In this document: positions 25,172 to 33,695 of the stretch, one piece after another
Layout: each line of letters starts with the position of its first letter
Position numbering within the stretch: the first letter of the stretch is position 1
Source of the DNA: Methanocella paludicola SANAE
GTDB taxonomy: Archaea > Halobacteriota > Methanocellia > Methanocellales > Methanocellaceae
Length of the DNA stretch: 64,000 bases
Direction of reading: 5' to 3'
Assembly: GCF_000011005.1 (NCBI RefSeq)
Contig: NC_013665.1
Span: 2,457,501 to 2,521,500 of the forward strand
The notes under the pieces: model-generated
Databases searched by the model: none
What the model saw: the letters and a program-made list of their open reading frames with translations, nothing else
What the model was told of the DNA's origin: nothing
Made by a program: the position numbers and the translations under genes

Positions 25172-25179
25172 ATTTATAC
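25172..25179. promoter_or_regulatory. TATA-like box between thiC and the MBL-fold gene
   Basis: ATTTATAC lies 24-31 bases upstream of the ATG of the plus-strand MBL-fold gene and 30-37 bases upstream of the minus-strand thiC ATG. The 60-base gap holds no other obvious AT box, so it may serve both directions, or only one while the other uses a weak site. Confidence 0.45.
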
Positions 25180-25202
25180 TCATTGAGCTCAAACGAAACG
25201 TG

Positions 25203-25820
25203 ATGCGTATTAAGAACGTGAATGGGATTTCCTATGATTCCAATGCTTATCTAATTGACGCAAAGCGTAAAACCCTTGTGGACGCCGGGATGAGCGCGGG
25301 CCGCGTGCTCCAGGGCCTCGGTGGAGGCCTCGACCTTATTATCTTAACACACTGCCACTTCGACCATGTTGGCGCCGTGCCCGATATCGTTAAGGCGACC
25401 GGGGCCGCCGTGGCTATGCACGAGGAGGACGCCGCCATACTCCACAGGGACATGGCGGCCGCCATGTTCAACGCCAGGCGCCCCGAATTCGGCGTGGACG
25501 TCTTACTGAGGGATGGCGAGGTCATCGACCTCGGGGACATTAAGCTGCGGGTGATCCACACGCCGGGCCACACTCCGGGAAGCATATGCCTGTACGAGCC
25601 AGAAACAAAAGTGCTCTTCACCGGCGACACCGTATTCGAGGGGGGAAGCTTCGGGAGGACCGACATAGGTGGCGACCCTGAGGCCATGCTCCGGTCCCTG
25701 GAGGCGCTCACGAAGCTCGACGTCTCGGCACTCTATCCGGGACACGGCGGGGCCGTGACGCGAAGGGCGAAGGAGTCGCTGCTCGCCTCTTATGAGAACG
25801 CTAAATATATGCTTTTATAA
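25203..25820 (+). CDS. MBL-fold metallo-hydrolase
   Basis: A 205-residue metallo-beta-lactamase-fold hydrolase, glyoxalase II-like. The metal-binding motif THCHFDHVG (HxHxDH, about 59-67), the later His in [17 protein letters not shown], the Asp in [19 protein letters not shown] and the final His in YPGHGG are all present, so the enzyme should bind two zinc or iron ions. The substrate cannot be told from sequence. A GTG one codon earlier is possible. It ends just before a strong bidirectional terminator. Confidence 0.92.
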   Translation: MRIKNVNGISYDSNAYLIDAKRKTLVDAGMSAGRVLQGLGGGLDLIILTHCHFDHVGAVPDIVKATGAAVAMHEEDAAILHRDMAAAMFNARRPEFGVDVLLRDGEVIDLGDIKLRVIHTPGHTPGSICLYEPETKVLFTGDTVFEGGSFGRTDIGGDPEAMLRSLEALTKLDVSALYPGHGGAVTRRAKESLLASYENAKYMLL

Positions 25821-25830
25821 AAAAAGAATG

Positions 25831-25858
25831 AGCTTATGCCCCCATAGGAGCATAAGCT
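25831..25858. terminator. bidirectional hairpin terminator
   Basis: A perfect 9-bp stem (AGCTTATGC / GCATAAGCT) with a 10-base loop lies between the convergent MBL-fold gene and the PGF-CTERM protein gene. An A-run on its left and a T-rich tract (AAATTTATTATTTCTTCTT) on its right give U-tracts in both directions. Confidence 0.75.
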
Positions 25859-25867
25859 GTAAATTTA

Positions 25868-26872
25868 TTATTTCTTCTTCCGCGTGATCAGGGCCAGGGC
25901 AGCGAGCATACCCATGGTCGCCAGGACTATTTCGAATCCGGGAGACTGGGCCTTGGTCGGAGCGGGCGTGGAGGGAACTGCCGTAGCGTTAGACGGAGCG
26001 GGAGTCGCTGTAGCGGTGGCGGTCACGTTCGGCTTAACGGTGGGCTGCAATGTAGGCGATACTACCGGGGTTGTCTGCGTGCCAGTGATGACCTGCTTGA
26101 TGGTACCGTCGGGGTTGTAGACCACGGACTGGTTCGACATGTGCTCGACCGGCTGTTTTGCATAGAAGTCACGGATGGCCTGTAGGTCATAGTTGACTTT
26201 CGTCGGGGTCTGAGTGGGCGTCGGGGTTGCGGTGGCCGACGGGCTTACGGTGGGCGTCGGGCTGGCCGCGGCCTGTGATTGGAAGTTCACTGAGTAGATC
26301 GTCGGGCCGTTCGTGGCATTTAAGTTCTCGATGTAGAGCACGACGTAGGCGGGCTTAAAGCCGCTCTGGTATGTGTATGAGCCCATCATGGTGCTGCCCT
26401 GATATAAGCTGCAGGTGAAGCTATTGCCATCGGTGGAGGTGATCTTTCCGGTATATGTGGCACCCGTGTCCGGTACTCCTCCGAAGTAGTGATCGATGAC
26501 ACTGTTATCCTTCACCGCGGTGAAAAATCCACCGTGTATATACCCGACGGTGATGTCACCGCTGTTCATGCCCGATGATACGCCTACGTGTACATCGCAG
26601 TCTTCATTGTTTAACTTGAACGTGGACTCGAAGCTGAAGGCTCCGGATGCATCTGTCGTTACGGGATGCACGGCTTTGCATGCATAGGCGGTATCATTGG
26701 AAATTATACCATCGCCCGCACTGTTCACTTTAAAACTACCCTGGGTTGTCGTCCAGCCGCCGCTCGTAACGTCCGTTAGCGGGTTGGCGGTAAAATTAGC
26801 GGCCATGGCAATGGCCGAGCCGAGGATCACCGCCACCATCATTAGAAGTGATATTATTGCTTTTGTCTTCAT
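25868..26872 (-). CDS. secreted protein with PGF-CTERM anchor
   Basis: A 334-residue exported surface protein. An N-terminal signal peptide (about 1-24, ending AIAMA) is followed by a beta-rich domain of about 180 residues that looks like a concanavalin-type or carbohydrate-binding sandwich (GGWTTTQGSFKVNSAGDG, SFESTFKLNNEDCDVHVGVSSG). Thr/Pro-rich linkers flank a 50-residue segment (YDLQAIRDFYAKQPVEHMSNQSVVYNPDG). The end SPGFEIVLATMGMLAALALITRKKK carries the PGF motif, a membrane helix and a basic tail: the signal for archaeosortase processing and lipid anchoring. It marks the left edge of the surface-polysaccharide island. Confidence 0.85.
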   Translation of the reverse strand: MKTKAIISLLMMVAVILGSAIAMAANFTANPLTDVTSGGWTTTQGSFKVNSAGDGIISNDTAYACKAVHPVTTDASGAFSFESTFKLNNEDCDVHVGVSSGMNSGDITVGYIHGGFFTAVKDNSVIDHYFGGVPDTGATYTGKITSTDGNSFTCSLYQGSTMMGSYTYQSGFKPAYVVLYIENLNATNGPTIYSVNFQSQAAASPTPTVSPSATATPTPTQTPTKVNYDLQAIRDFYAKQPVEHMSNQSVVYNPDGTIKQVITGTQTTPVVSPTLQPTVKPNVTATATATPAPSNATAVPSTPAPTKAQSPGFEIVLATMGMLAALALITRKKK

Positions 26873-27418
26873 TGAGTTCCTCCTGTTATTGCTTGTTATA
26901 CAATGGGTTATCCCCTAGGAACTCCTATAATAGGTAAATGTATCAGGTTTACTTGTGAATATAGCGTATTGTATGTAATAACCCGTATAATTAGCGGTTT
27001 TATATAAAGTATTGGATATTAGTAGGCTTATGAAACGATGTTGCTTACTTTTTCGTATAATATTAAAAAGTATGTACATATTATGATAACTGTTATATAC
27101 TAATTATATGAGGAGAGTCCGCCAGGATAGAGTTAATATAGCCCGATCACATCATCCTATATAAATTTTATTGGTTCCGCGTGGGAAAATCGCGGCAGAT
27201 ATACCGCATTCTTTTTTAAACAACGGCTATACACGTGTATTTAAAGCCGCTTTTCGCCGGACGAAAGCGGCAAGCGGTCCGTGAAAAATTATTAAAAAAT
27301 ACCCCGGCCAAATAACATATTTTCCATAATATTGCCGATTTTTATTTTATTTTATCATGCAACTTTCGCTTTTTACATGACGAACTCTTTCAACTCAAGA
27401 CTTGCTATACAAACATAG
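26873..27418. other. AT-rich intergenic region
   Basis: About 545 bases without a gene. It is strongly AT-rich, with several TATA-like tracts (for example around 27000-27010 and 27075-27110) that can serve the divergent PGF-CTERM and Lrp genes. I see no repeats or RNA-like structure that I can support. Confidence 0.5.
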
Positions 27419-27910
27419 ATGACTATGGCGTATAAATCTATCAAGGACCTCGATGCTATAGATATAAAGATCATCGAGAAGCTGTGCCAGGATTCTAGCG
27501 CCTCATTGAACGATATCGCGCAGGAGCTAGGCATCTCGGCTTCGACGGTGCATAAGCGCATAAACGTCCTGAAAGAGAACAACATCATCGAGCGCTTCAC
27601 GATCCTCTTCGATCCGATGATTCTTAACCTCAAGACCGTCGCCTTCGTAGGCATCGAGCTGGATAGGGATGCCCTTATGGGACGGAAGAAGGAGGAAGTC
27701 CTCCGGAGCCTGGCGGGCATTCCCTATATCATGGAGATCCACGAGACTCTGGCGCCCTTCGACCTCATATTAAAGCTCCGGACGAGGAACGTGGAAAAGC
27801 TAAGGAACGTCATCACCAGCATCGCCGCCATCGACGGCATCATGGCCACGAATACCATCCTGACGACGAACCGGATTATGGAACGGTTCATAGAAGTACC
27901 GGGTAATTAG
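27419..27910 (+). CDS. Lrp/AsnC family transcriptional regulator
   Basis: A 163-residue regulator. The N-terminal winged helix (LDAIDIKIIEKLCQDSSASLNDIAQELGISASTVHKRINVLKENNIIERF, about 10-60) binds DNA, and the C-terminal alpha/beta domain (about 70-150) is RAM-like (VAFVGIELDRDAL...ILKLRTRNVEKLRNVITSIAAIDG). It is a close paralogue of the regulator at 53099-53605: IERFTILFDP and LKTVAFVGIEL are identical in both. Its ATG could be 27419 or 27425. It sits just outside the left edge of the island, followed by a decayed tRNA. Confidence 0.92.
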   Translation: MTMAYKSIKDLDAIDIKIIEKLCQDSSASLNDIAQELGISASTVHKRINVLKENNIIERFTILFDPMILNLKTVAFVGIELDRDALMGRKKEEVLRSLAGIPYIMEIHETLAPFDLILKLRTRNVEKLRNVITSIAAIDGIMATNTILTTNRIMERFIEVPGN

Positions 27911-28189
27911 AGATGCGGCAGATGATTAATGATAAAGCGCATATATTGTACATTATCCCCTTTATAATAGGTACCTTTTATCGCGTGCCCGTTCATCCTG
28001 GCATTAAAATGATACTAACCCGAAGTGGCTGGAATCCTGTTTCGTAAGTATTTGCGATGGACAAAAACCGGGACACCTTATAAGAGATAATTTAGGTATC
28101 GATAACGAGACAACCCATTAAAGCGTAAACTGTTAATGTTTAAAATTATATAATTTTAATTATTAACATAATACTTTTATGTAATAAAT

Positions 28190-28264
28190 GCCGGTGTAGC
28201 ACAGTATGGTTTATGCGCCTGGCCTGTAAACAGGAGACCGTCGGTTCAAATAAGCCCACCGGCC
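28190..28264 (+). pseudogene. decayed tRNA-Thr(TGT)-like gene
   Basis: The acceptor arms GCCGGTG (28190-28196) and CACCGGC (28257-28263) pair perfectly, and the T loop TTCAAAT is present. The anticodon loop reads CCTGTAA, giving TGT but with C instead of the universal U33. The T stem is broken (GTCGG against AAGCC, three of five pairs lost, including the invariant G53-C61), the D stem has one mismatch and the anticodon stem one. It looks like a former tRNA-Thr gene or a partial copy at the island boundary. Confidence 0.6.
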
Positions 28265-28288
28265 CTAATTTTTAATTTATATGCCTTC

Positions 28289-28314
28289 GGGGTGAAATCG
28301 TATTATTTCGCCCC
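28289..28314 (-). terminator. hairpin terminator overlapping a stop codon
   Basis: A 10-bp stem (GGGGTGAAAT / ATTTCGCCCC, one G-U pair) overlaps the stop codon of the minus-strand glycosidase-like gene at 28303. Beyond it on that strand lies a U-rich tract (AAATTAAAAATTA complement). Confidence 0.55.
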
Positions 28315-30117
28315 ACCCCACGCTTCGTTAGCGAACTCTTCCAGGTCCGTGTAATTATAGTCCCACGTCGTATACATTGCTCCGGCGACATTCACGCCCG
28401 AGTTGCTCGCGTCATTTAGCCACTGTCCGATCGGGAGTCCAAGCCCATCATAGTAACCTGCAAGAATCATCGGATTCCCGCGCCCACTCCAGAACTTGAG
28501 GCTGTTCATGTACGTCTTATCGTTGTAGTTCCAATTGACGATCACCATATCCCTGGCAAGGCCCTCGTAAGAACCGTCCACACTACCGTTGCACAGGTAG
28601 TAGTTATCGACCGCGTTAACGTACGGGTCGAACATGTCGTTCCATACGAAGATCGTGGTACCAGGACTTACGGACCGTATAAGGTTATAGTTACTCCGAA
28701 TGCTATTAGCCAGCAACTGGCCCTGGGTTCTGGGCTTATCGCTGGCCTCCCAGTTCCCGACGCGAATCTCGTCATAGTTTATGAAATAGCCGGATGGATG
28801 CAGGGCATCTTTTACGTCGATGATCTGATTCCTGAAAATTGCTTGTGCCTCGGGACTGGTCAGGCTGACAGAAACCATGCCATGATCTGTCGAAATGGCA
28901 CTATAGAAAGATACGCGAAGCCTTTCGCCTTCCCGGATCCGGCTGTTGCTCGTTAATATGATCGGGGGGGATGGATGATATATACTATAGAAGCCGGGGT
29001 CAGGTACTTCTCCAAGGAGTGGATCGGTAACGGATTTATAGTCCACCCCTTCGGTATACACGATACCATCTTCACTTTCGACGACCAACGGACAATCGGC
29101 GCGCCGGATGACGTTCGTCAGGCCGATCTCTGCGAGGCTCGCGTCATCGAACCATACCTTTCCCTGCACATCATTCCATGTCCCGAGCGAGATCGTCACA
29201 CGGCTGTTATTCAGGCTGTTAAAGACGATATCATACTCCGTCCAGTCCTGGGTGGACGCGACCGCGGGAGTTTGAAACGCCAGCATCATGCCATTCTCGC
29301 CCTTGACCGTGGGTACGACCGCGTCCGGGTTCGTGATGTCCTGCGTCTTCATCCAGAAGGATAGATGGTACTGCCTGTAGGGGGCGACGTCGACCGTCTT
29401 GAATATTCGATTGACGCCACCCTTAGCGTCTATTCTCATGGACTGGGAACCCGCGTGCTTGATGCTGGAATCGGCGAACGTATAATAGCCGGGCTTTTCC
29501 TGGGAATCCCATCCGACGAACCTGTTGCTCACGGCAGACTCGAAGTTACCGCCGGGCAGGGATATGTCCGGATCTGAGACCAGGTTGGCCTGCCCATGGC
29601 TGACCACGAAAAGGGCATCCTTCACCGGCAAGCCTTCGATCTGGTTCGGGTCATGGGATAGTATGGCGTTCGCGTATCCGACCGTGAGCACGCAGGGATA
29701 GAGCGCCAGTCCCAGCTCGTCTGCCTTGTTTTTCACCGCATCCAGATTTTTTTTATAATTGTCCGACGCGCTATCGAGTGCTTCTAAATTATGGTTCGAA
29801 AACACTACGCCATTGTACCCGGCATTCTTGGCCCGGACCATCACGCTCTCGACTTTCTCGAGATTTTTCGCTGTGGCGATGTTGTCGCGAATATATACCA
29901 GGCGATATTTCATAGGGCCATATTGGGAATCGTTCGTCACCGGTACGAGCGATGGGTTGATGATATCGGCCGTAGGGTCGATTGAGCCATTATCCGAGGA
30001 ATTGTCCGTGAAGTTGATTAGATAATTAGTATAGACACATCCGGTGATTATCAATAGTAGGAAGATTACCATAGCGCTTGTTATATGCAATCGGTTCCTT
30101 CCCAATTTCATAAGCAA
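28303..30117 (-). CDS. secreted TIM-barrel glycosidase-like protein with inserted CBM
   Basis: A 604-residue exported protein. A hydrophobic N-terminal segment (MVIFLLLIITGC, about 17-28) looks like a signal anchor or lipoprotein signal. The body is homologous over its full length to the N-terminal 600 residues of the next gene. A TIM-barrel-like start (YNGVVFSNHNLEAL, LALYPCVLTVGYANAIL) is interrupted at about 190-345 by a jelly-roll CBM4/9-like domain (PGGNFESAVSNRFVGWDS...KVWFDDASLAEIG). The barrel then resumes with FINYDEIRVGNW, whose Asp-Glu pair resembles the catalytic dyad of GH20-like enzymes, FVWNDMFDP, MILAGYYDG and GAMYTTWDY. Hydrolase activity is inference; it may trim the polysaccharide made by the neighbouring cluster. 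Confidence 0.75.
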   Translation of the reverse strand: MLMKLGRNRLHITSAMVIFLLLIITGCVYTNYLINFTDNSSDNGSIDPTADIINPSLVPVTNDSQYGPMKYRLVYIRDNIATAKNLEKVESVMVRAKNAGYNGVVFSNHNLEALDSASDNYKKNLDAVKNKADELGLALYPCVLTVGYANAILSHDPNQIEGLPVKDALFVVSHGQANLVSDPDISLPGGNFESAVSNRFVGWDSQEKPGYYTFADSSIKHAGSQSMRIDAKGGVNRIFKTVDVAPYRQYHLSFWMKTQDITNPDAVVPTVKGENGMMLAFQTPAVASTQDWTEYDIVFNSLNNSRVTISLGTWNDVQGKVWFDDASLAEIGLTNVIRRADCPLVVESEDGIVYTEGVDYKSVTDPLLGEVPDPGFYSIYHPSPPIILTSNSRIREGERLRVSFYSAISTDHGMVSVSLTSPEAQAIFRNQIIDVKDALHPSGYFINYDEIRVGNWEASDKPRTQGQLLANSIRSNYNLIRSVSPGTTIFVWNDMFDPYVNAVDNYYLCNGSVDGSYEGLARDMVIVNWNYNDKTYMNSLKFWSGRGNPMILAGYYDGLGLPIGQWLNDASNSGVNVAGAMYTTWDYNYTDLEEFANEAWGGAK

Positions 30118-30271
30118 CCATTATTATTTATTACTATAAATTACTTGCTAAGTATCAATATATATCTATAATAATTGATCGGTTCGCCCACCATGCTAAA
30201 TACATCCTTTCAATACCCGAGTCCAGGCTTATGTGAATGATACGCCCGTGTCTGAATTCCCGCAGGTAGAT

Positions 30272-30309
30272 AAAAAAAATTAGGGAAAGAGCTTTTATGC
30301 TCCTTCCCT
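30272..30309 (-). terminator. hairpin terminator with U-tract
   Basis: An 11-bp stem with one mismatch (AGGGAAAGAGC / GCTCCTTCCCT, 30282-30309), followed on the minus strand by eight T residues (30272-30279 as A on the plus strand). It lies 50 bases after the stop of the 1019-residue gene. Confidence 0.65.
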
Positions 30310-30359
30310 TTGCTCATTGGCCGGCACATCGATTTTGGGAATTCCCGATGTCCTCATCA

Positions 30360-33300
30360 TTAATGGCTCACGGTACTTAATATCAAGTCCCAGCCTTGCT
30401 TGAGCGCACTTATCAGAGGATTATCTGTTGTCGAGGTCTGCGTTAACGTATGTGACACGATCGGTGTCGTTGCTGCCTTGTTGTTGGTCAGCACGGCGTT
30501 GTCCACGTACATGTTCGAGTTGACCGGGTTTGAACTCAATATAATGTACACCATACCATTACCGCTCGTGGTGCTCGGAGCGGTCACCGTTATCTTCCTG
30601 GACTTGTAAACGCCAGGAGTGAGCTGCGAGACATTATCCACGTACAGGTTAAGTGTGTTCGAGTTCCAATCCCCGATCTTCGTCACCACCGTGCACGCGT
30701 TAGTGACATCCAGATCATAGGTGAACGTCAACGTATCACCCGCACTCCAGCTCAAATCGCCCTGGTACAACATCTCCCAGTTATCACTACTATCCGAACC
30801 GGAAGACACCCGGGCACTATGCGTACCGTTAGAAGCCCAAACCGTGCTCTGAGTCAACGTGCCCGTAGTCCCTTCACCCAGGAACTTCCAAGGGGAAATA
30901 CCCGACTCAAAACTCGGATTCGCCAACAAATTAACACCCGACGGCGCCGGGGACGGCGCAGTAGGAGTCGGAGTCAACGTAGGCTTAGCCGTAACCGTAA
31001 CCGTAGGCGTGGGCGTGAGCGTGGGCGTTGGAGTCACCGTTGCCGTAGGCGTTGGAGTCGTTGCTGCCTTGTTGTTGGTCAGCACGGCGTTGTCCACGTA
31101 CATGTTCGAGTTGACCGGGTTTGAACTCAATATAATGTACACCATACCATTACCGCTCGTGGTGCTCGGAGCGGTCACCGTTATCTTCCTGGACTTGTAA
31201 ACGCCAGGAGTGAGCTGCGAGACATTATCCACGTACAGGTTAAGTGTGTTCGAGTTCCAATCCCCGATCTTCGTCACCACCGTGCACGCGTTAGTGACAT
31301 CCAGATCATAGGTGAACGTCAACGTATCACCCGCACTCCAGCTCAAATCGCCCTGGTACAACATCTCCCAGTTATCACTACTATCCGAACCGGAAGACAC
31401 CCGGGCACTATGCGTACCGTTAGAAGCCCAAACCGTGCTCTGAGTCAACGTGCCCGTAGTCCCTTCACCCAGGAACTTCCAAGGGGAAATACCCGACTCA
31501 AAACTCGGATTCGCCAACAAATTAACACCCGACGGCGCCGGGGACGGCGCAGTAGGAGTCGGAGTCAACGTAGGCTTAGCCGTAACCGTAACCGTAGGCG
31601 TGGGCGTGAGCGTGGGCGTCACAGTAGGCTTTACAGTAGGCGTTGGCGTCACCGTGGGCGTACCTCCCCAGGCGGCATCGGCAAAGCTACTGAGCTGTGA
31701 GTAGTCATTCTCCCATGTCGTGTACATGGCTCCGACCACGTTCGCATTATTCGCTCGCGCGTTCGCGAGCCATGGCCCGATCGAGACGCTGCCGTCGTAA
31801 TAGCCCGCGAGGATCTGTGGGGTACCGAGGCTGGTGAAGAAATTCAGGCTACTATTCTGGCCCCAGCCATTCCAGTTCACGACGGTCACGTCGGAGGTGA
31901 GCCCGTTCCACGAGCCAGCGACCGTGCCGTTGCAATAGTAATAGTTGTCCACGGCGTTCATATTGGGGTCGAACATATCGTTCCACACGAAAACTTCGGC
32001 GTTCGGGTTGATCTGGTTGATCATCTGCTTATCGCGTTTGAACGACGTGGCGATCAGTTGCCCTTCGGTCATAGTCGTGTCATTATTCCAGTTGCCCGCA
32101 CGCATTTCATCGTAGTCCACGAAGTATCCGTCGGGCTGTATCAGGTTGTTGAGGGCCTGGACCTGATTGCGGAACATGCCGATCGCGGTCGGGTCCGACA
32201 GGCTGATGGCGGCGCCGCCGTAGGAGGTGATCGCATCGTAGAACGATACGCGCAGCTCCTGTCCCTCTTTGATCCGGCTGTTGCTCGTCAGGACAATGGA
32301 GGGCGACGGGTGGTATACATCATATTCGCCGGCGGATGGTGATTTGCCCAGGAGCGGGTCGGAAATGTAGTTATAGTCCACGCCTTCCGTGTATAAGGTG
32401 CCGTCAGTACCCTTTACTGTGACGGGACATTCGGGGCGGCGGATGACGTTGGTCATGCCGATCTCCGTGAGGCTCGCGTCATCGATCCAGAACGTGCCGC
32501 TCGTGCCCCAATCCCCGAGCTTGATGGTGATCTTATTGTTATTCAGGCTGTTGAAAACGACATCGATGCGGGTCCAATCCTGGGTCGACCCCGTTTTAAA
32601 TCCGGTGTTGTAGAGTACTCTGCCGTCAGCGCCGGTGATGATGGGCCTCAAGCTGCTAACGCTGGATATGCTGGAGGTTTTCAGGTAATAGGAGAGGTAA
32701 TACTCACGATACGGGGAAACAGTCACCGTCTTGGTTATGTAGACGACGCTGCCTCCGGGAACGACTTTCAAGGATTGCGATCCGGAATGCTTGGTCGTGG
32801 TATCTGCATACGTCTTTGTGCCGATGAAATCCTGGGAATCCCAGCCCGAGAACTTGTTACTCGTTGCGCTCTCGAAGTTACCGCCGGGAAGATTGACCGC
32901 AGGTTCAGGCACAAGGGCCGCCTGGCCATTCTGGACAAGGTATTTCGCGTTCCGGATGGGGAGGCCTTCCACGAGGTTGGGGTTCTGGGAAAGCATGGTG
33001 TTCGCATAGCCTATTGCCAAGACCTGGCAATAGAAATCCATACCGATGCTATCCGCGTAACTCCTCAAGTCCTTAAGGTTGGTCTTGTATGTCGACGATT
33101 GGGTATCAAGTATCATCAGGCCGGCCTGGGCATACACAAAGCCGTTATAGCCCTTCTGCTTGGCACTATCCATTAAGTTTTTTGCGGTCTGGAGTTCGGA
33201 TGCCGAGCTAATGCCCTCGCGGTAAAATACCCAGCGATGTAGCAAATTGACGCTCTGGGTGCCTACAGTATTCTGTACCGAGCCCGTATCGTTCATTACG

Positions 33301-33419
33301 GTTGTTCTCGTGCCGCTTGTAGATGCCTGATCCACGGCAGGAGTCCCCGCGCTCGCGATGGAAATGCTCGATAGTAATATGATTCCTATACAAACTAATG
33401 AAAGAATACCTTTTTTCAT
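30360..33419 (-). CDS. large secreted TIM-barrel glycosidase-like protein with two identical C-terminal CBMs
   Basis: A 1019-residue exported protein with a signal peptide (about 1-24, ending ASAG). Residues about 50-595 repeat the architecture of the preceding protein: TIM-barrel half, an inserted CBM4/9-like domain (about 172-330), then the second half with YFVDYDEMRAGNW (Asp-Glu pair), VFVWNDMFDPNMNAVDNYYYCNG, QILAGYYDG and GAMYTTWEND. A Thr/Pro linker leads to two jelly-roll CBM4/9-like modules (about 635-785 and 832-982), which are identical in amino acid and nucleotide sequence. The tail is a short amphipathic helix; no PGF-CTERM is seen. It probably binds and cleaves a surface or environmental glycan; substrate unknown. 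Confidence 0.8.
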   Translation of the reverse strand: MKKGILSLVCIGIILLSSISIASAGTPAVDQASTSGTRTTVMNDTGSVQNTVGTQSVNLLHRWVFYREGISSASELQTAKNLMDSAKQKGYNGFVYAQAGLMILDTQSSTYKTNLKDLRSYADSIGMDFYCQVLAIGYANTMLSQNPNLVEGLPIRNAKYLVQNGQAALVPEPAVNLPGGNFESATSNKFSGWDSQDFIGTKTYADTTTKHSGSQSLKVVPGGSVVYITKTVTVSPYREYYLSYYLKTSSISSVSSLRPIITGADGRVLYNTGFKTGSTQDWTRIDVVFNSLNNNKITIKLGDWGTSGTFWIDDASLTEIGMTNVIRRPECPVTVKGTDGTLYTEGVDYNYISDPLLGKSPSAGEYDVYHPSPSIVLTSNSRIKEGQELRVSFYDAITSYGGAAISLSDPTAIGMFRNQVQALNNLIQPDGYFVDYDEMRAGNWNNDTTMTEGQLIATSFKRDKQMINQINPNAEVFVWNDMFDPNMNAVDNYYYCNGTVAGSWNGLTSDVTVVNWNGWGQNSSLNFFTSLGTPQILAGYYDGSVSIGPWLANARANNANVVGAMYTTWENDYSQLSSFADAAWGGTPTVTPTPTVKPTVTPTLTPTPTVTVTAKPTLTPTPTAPSPAPSGVNLLANPSFESGISPWKFLGEGTTGTLTQSTVWASNGTHSARVSSGSDSSDNWEMLYQGDLSWSAGDTLTFTYDLDVTNACTVVTKIGDWNSNTLNLYVDNVSQLTPGVYKSRKITVTAPSTTSGNGMVYIILSSNPVNSNMYVDNAVLTNNKAATTPTPTATVTPTPTLTPTPTVTVTAKPTLTPTPTAPSPAPSGVNLLANPSFESGISPWKFLGEGTTGTLTQSTVWASNGTHSARVSSGSDSSDNWEMLYQGDLSWSAGDTLTFTYDLDVTNACTVVTKIGDWNSNTLNLYVDNVSQLTPGVYKSRKITVTAPSTTSGNGMVYIILSSNPVNSNMYVDNAVLTNNKAATTPIVSHTLTQTSTTDNPLISALKQGWDLILSTVSH
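30467..31028. repeat. direct repeat copy 1 (562 bp, inside the CBM gene)
   Basis: Encodes residues about 797-984 of the large secreted protein. It appears identical base for base to 31058-31619 when the two stretches are read side by side, at a fixed offset of 591 bases. It codes for one CBM and most of one linker. Confidence 0.9.
31058..31619. repeat. direct repeat copy 2 (562 bp, inside the CBM gene)
   Basis: Encodes residues about 600-787 of the large secreted protein. It is the partner of the copy at 30467-31028; the 29-base spacer between them continues the Thr/Pro linker. The lack of silent differences points to recent duplication or gene conversion. Confidence 0.9.
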
Positions 33420-33695
33420 GCAAACTCCTCATAAGAAAGCATTTGATACTGCTCCGCTTAAGTAAGCATTTGGAACTAATTACACTATATATTAAATACT
33501 TTCTTCTATTATAGAAAAATTTATCATTTTTTGATACAAATTTGATAAATACGTGATTATTTTCTGTAAAATACGATAGAATATGTAATCTTCATCGATC
33601 AAAATAAAATTATGGAATAATAGCATAAAAACAATTATATAACCTATTGTGCATATTATTTTTATAATATAATTGTTTGGAGCATAAGCGGTACT

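Noticed and set aside
25143-25202. TPP riboswitch upstream of thiC
   Set aside because: The leader is only about 30 bases and lacks the conserved CUGAGA-type core.
30467-31619. Possible CRISPR-like array from the repeats in this gene
   Set aside because: The two repeats are long, coding and separated by only 29 bases of linker; there are no spacers.
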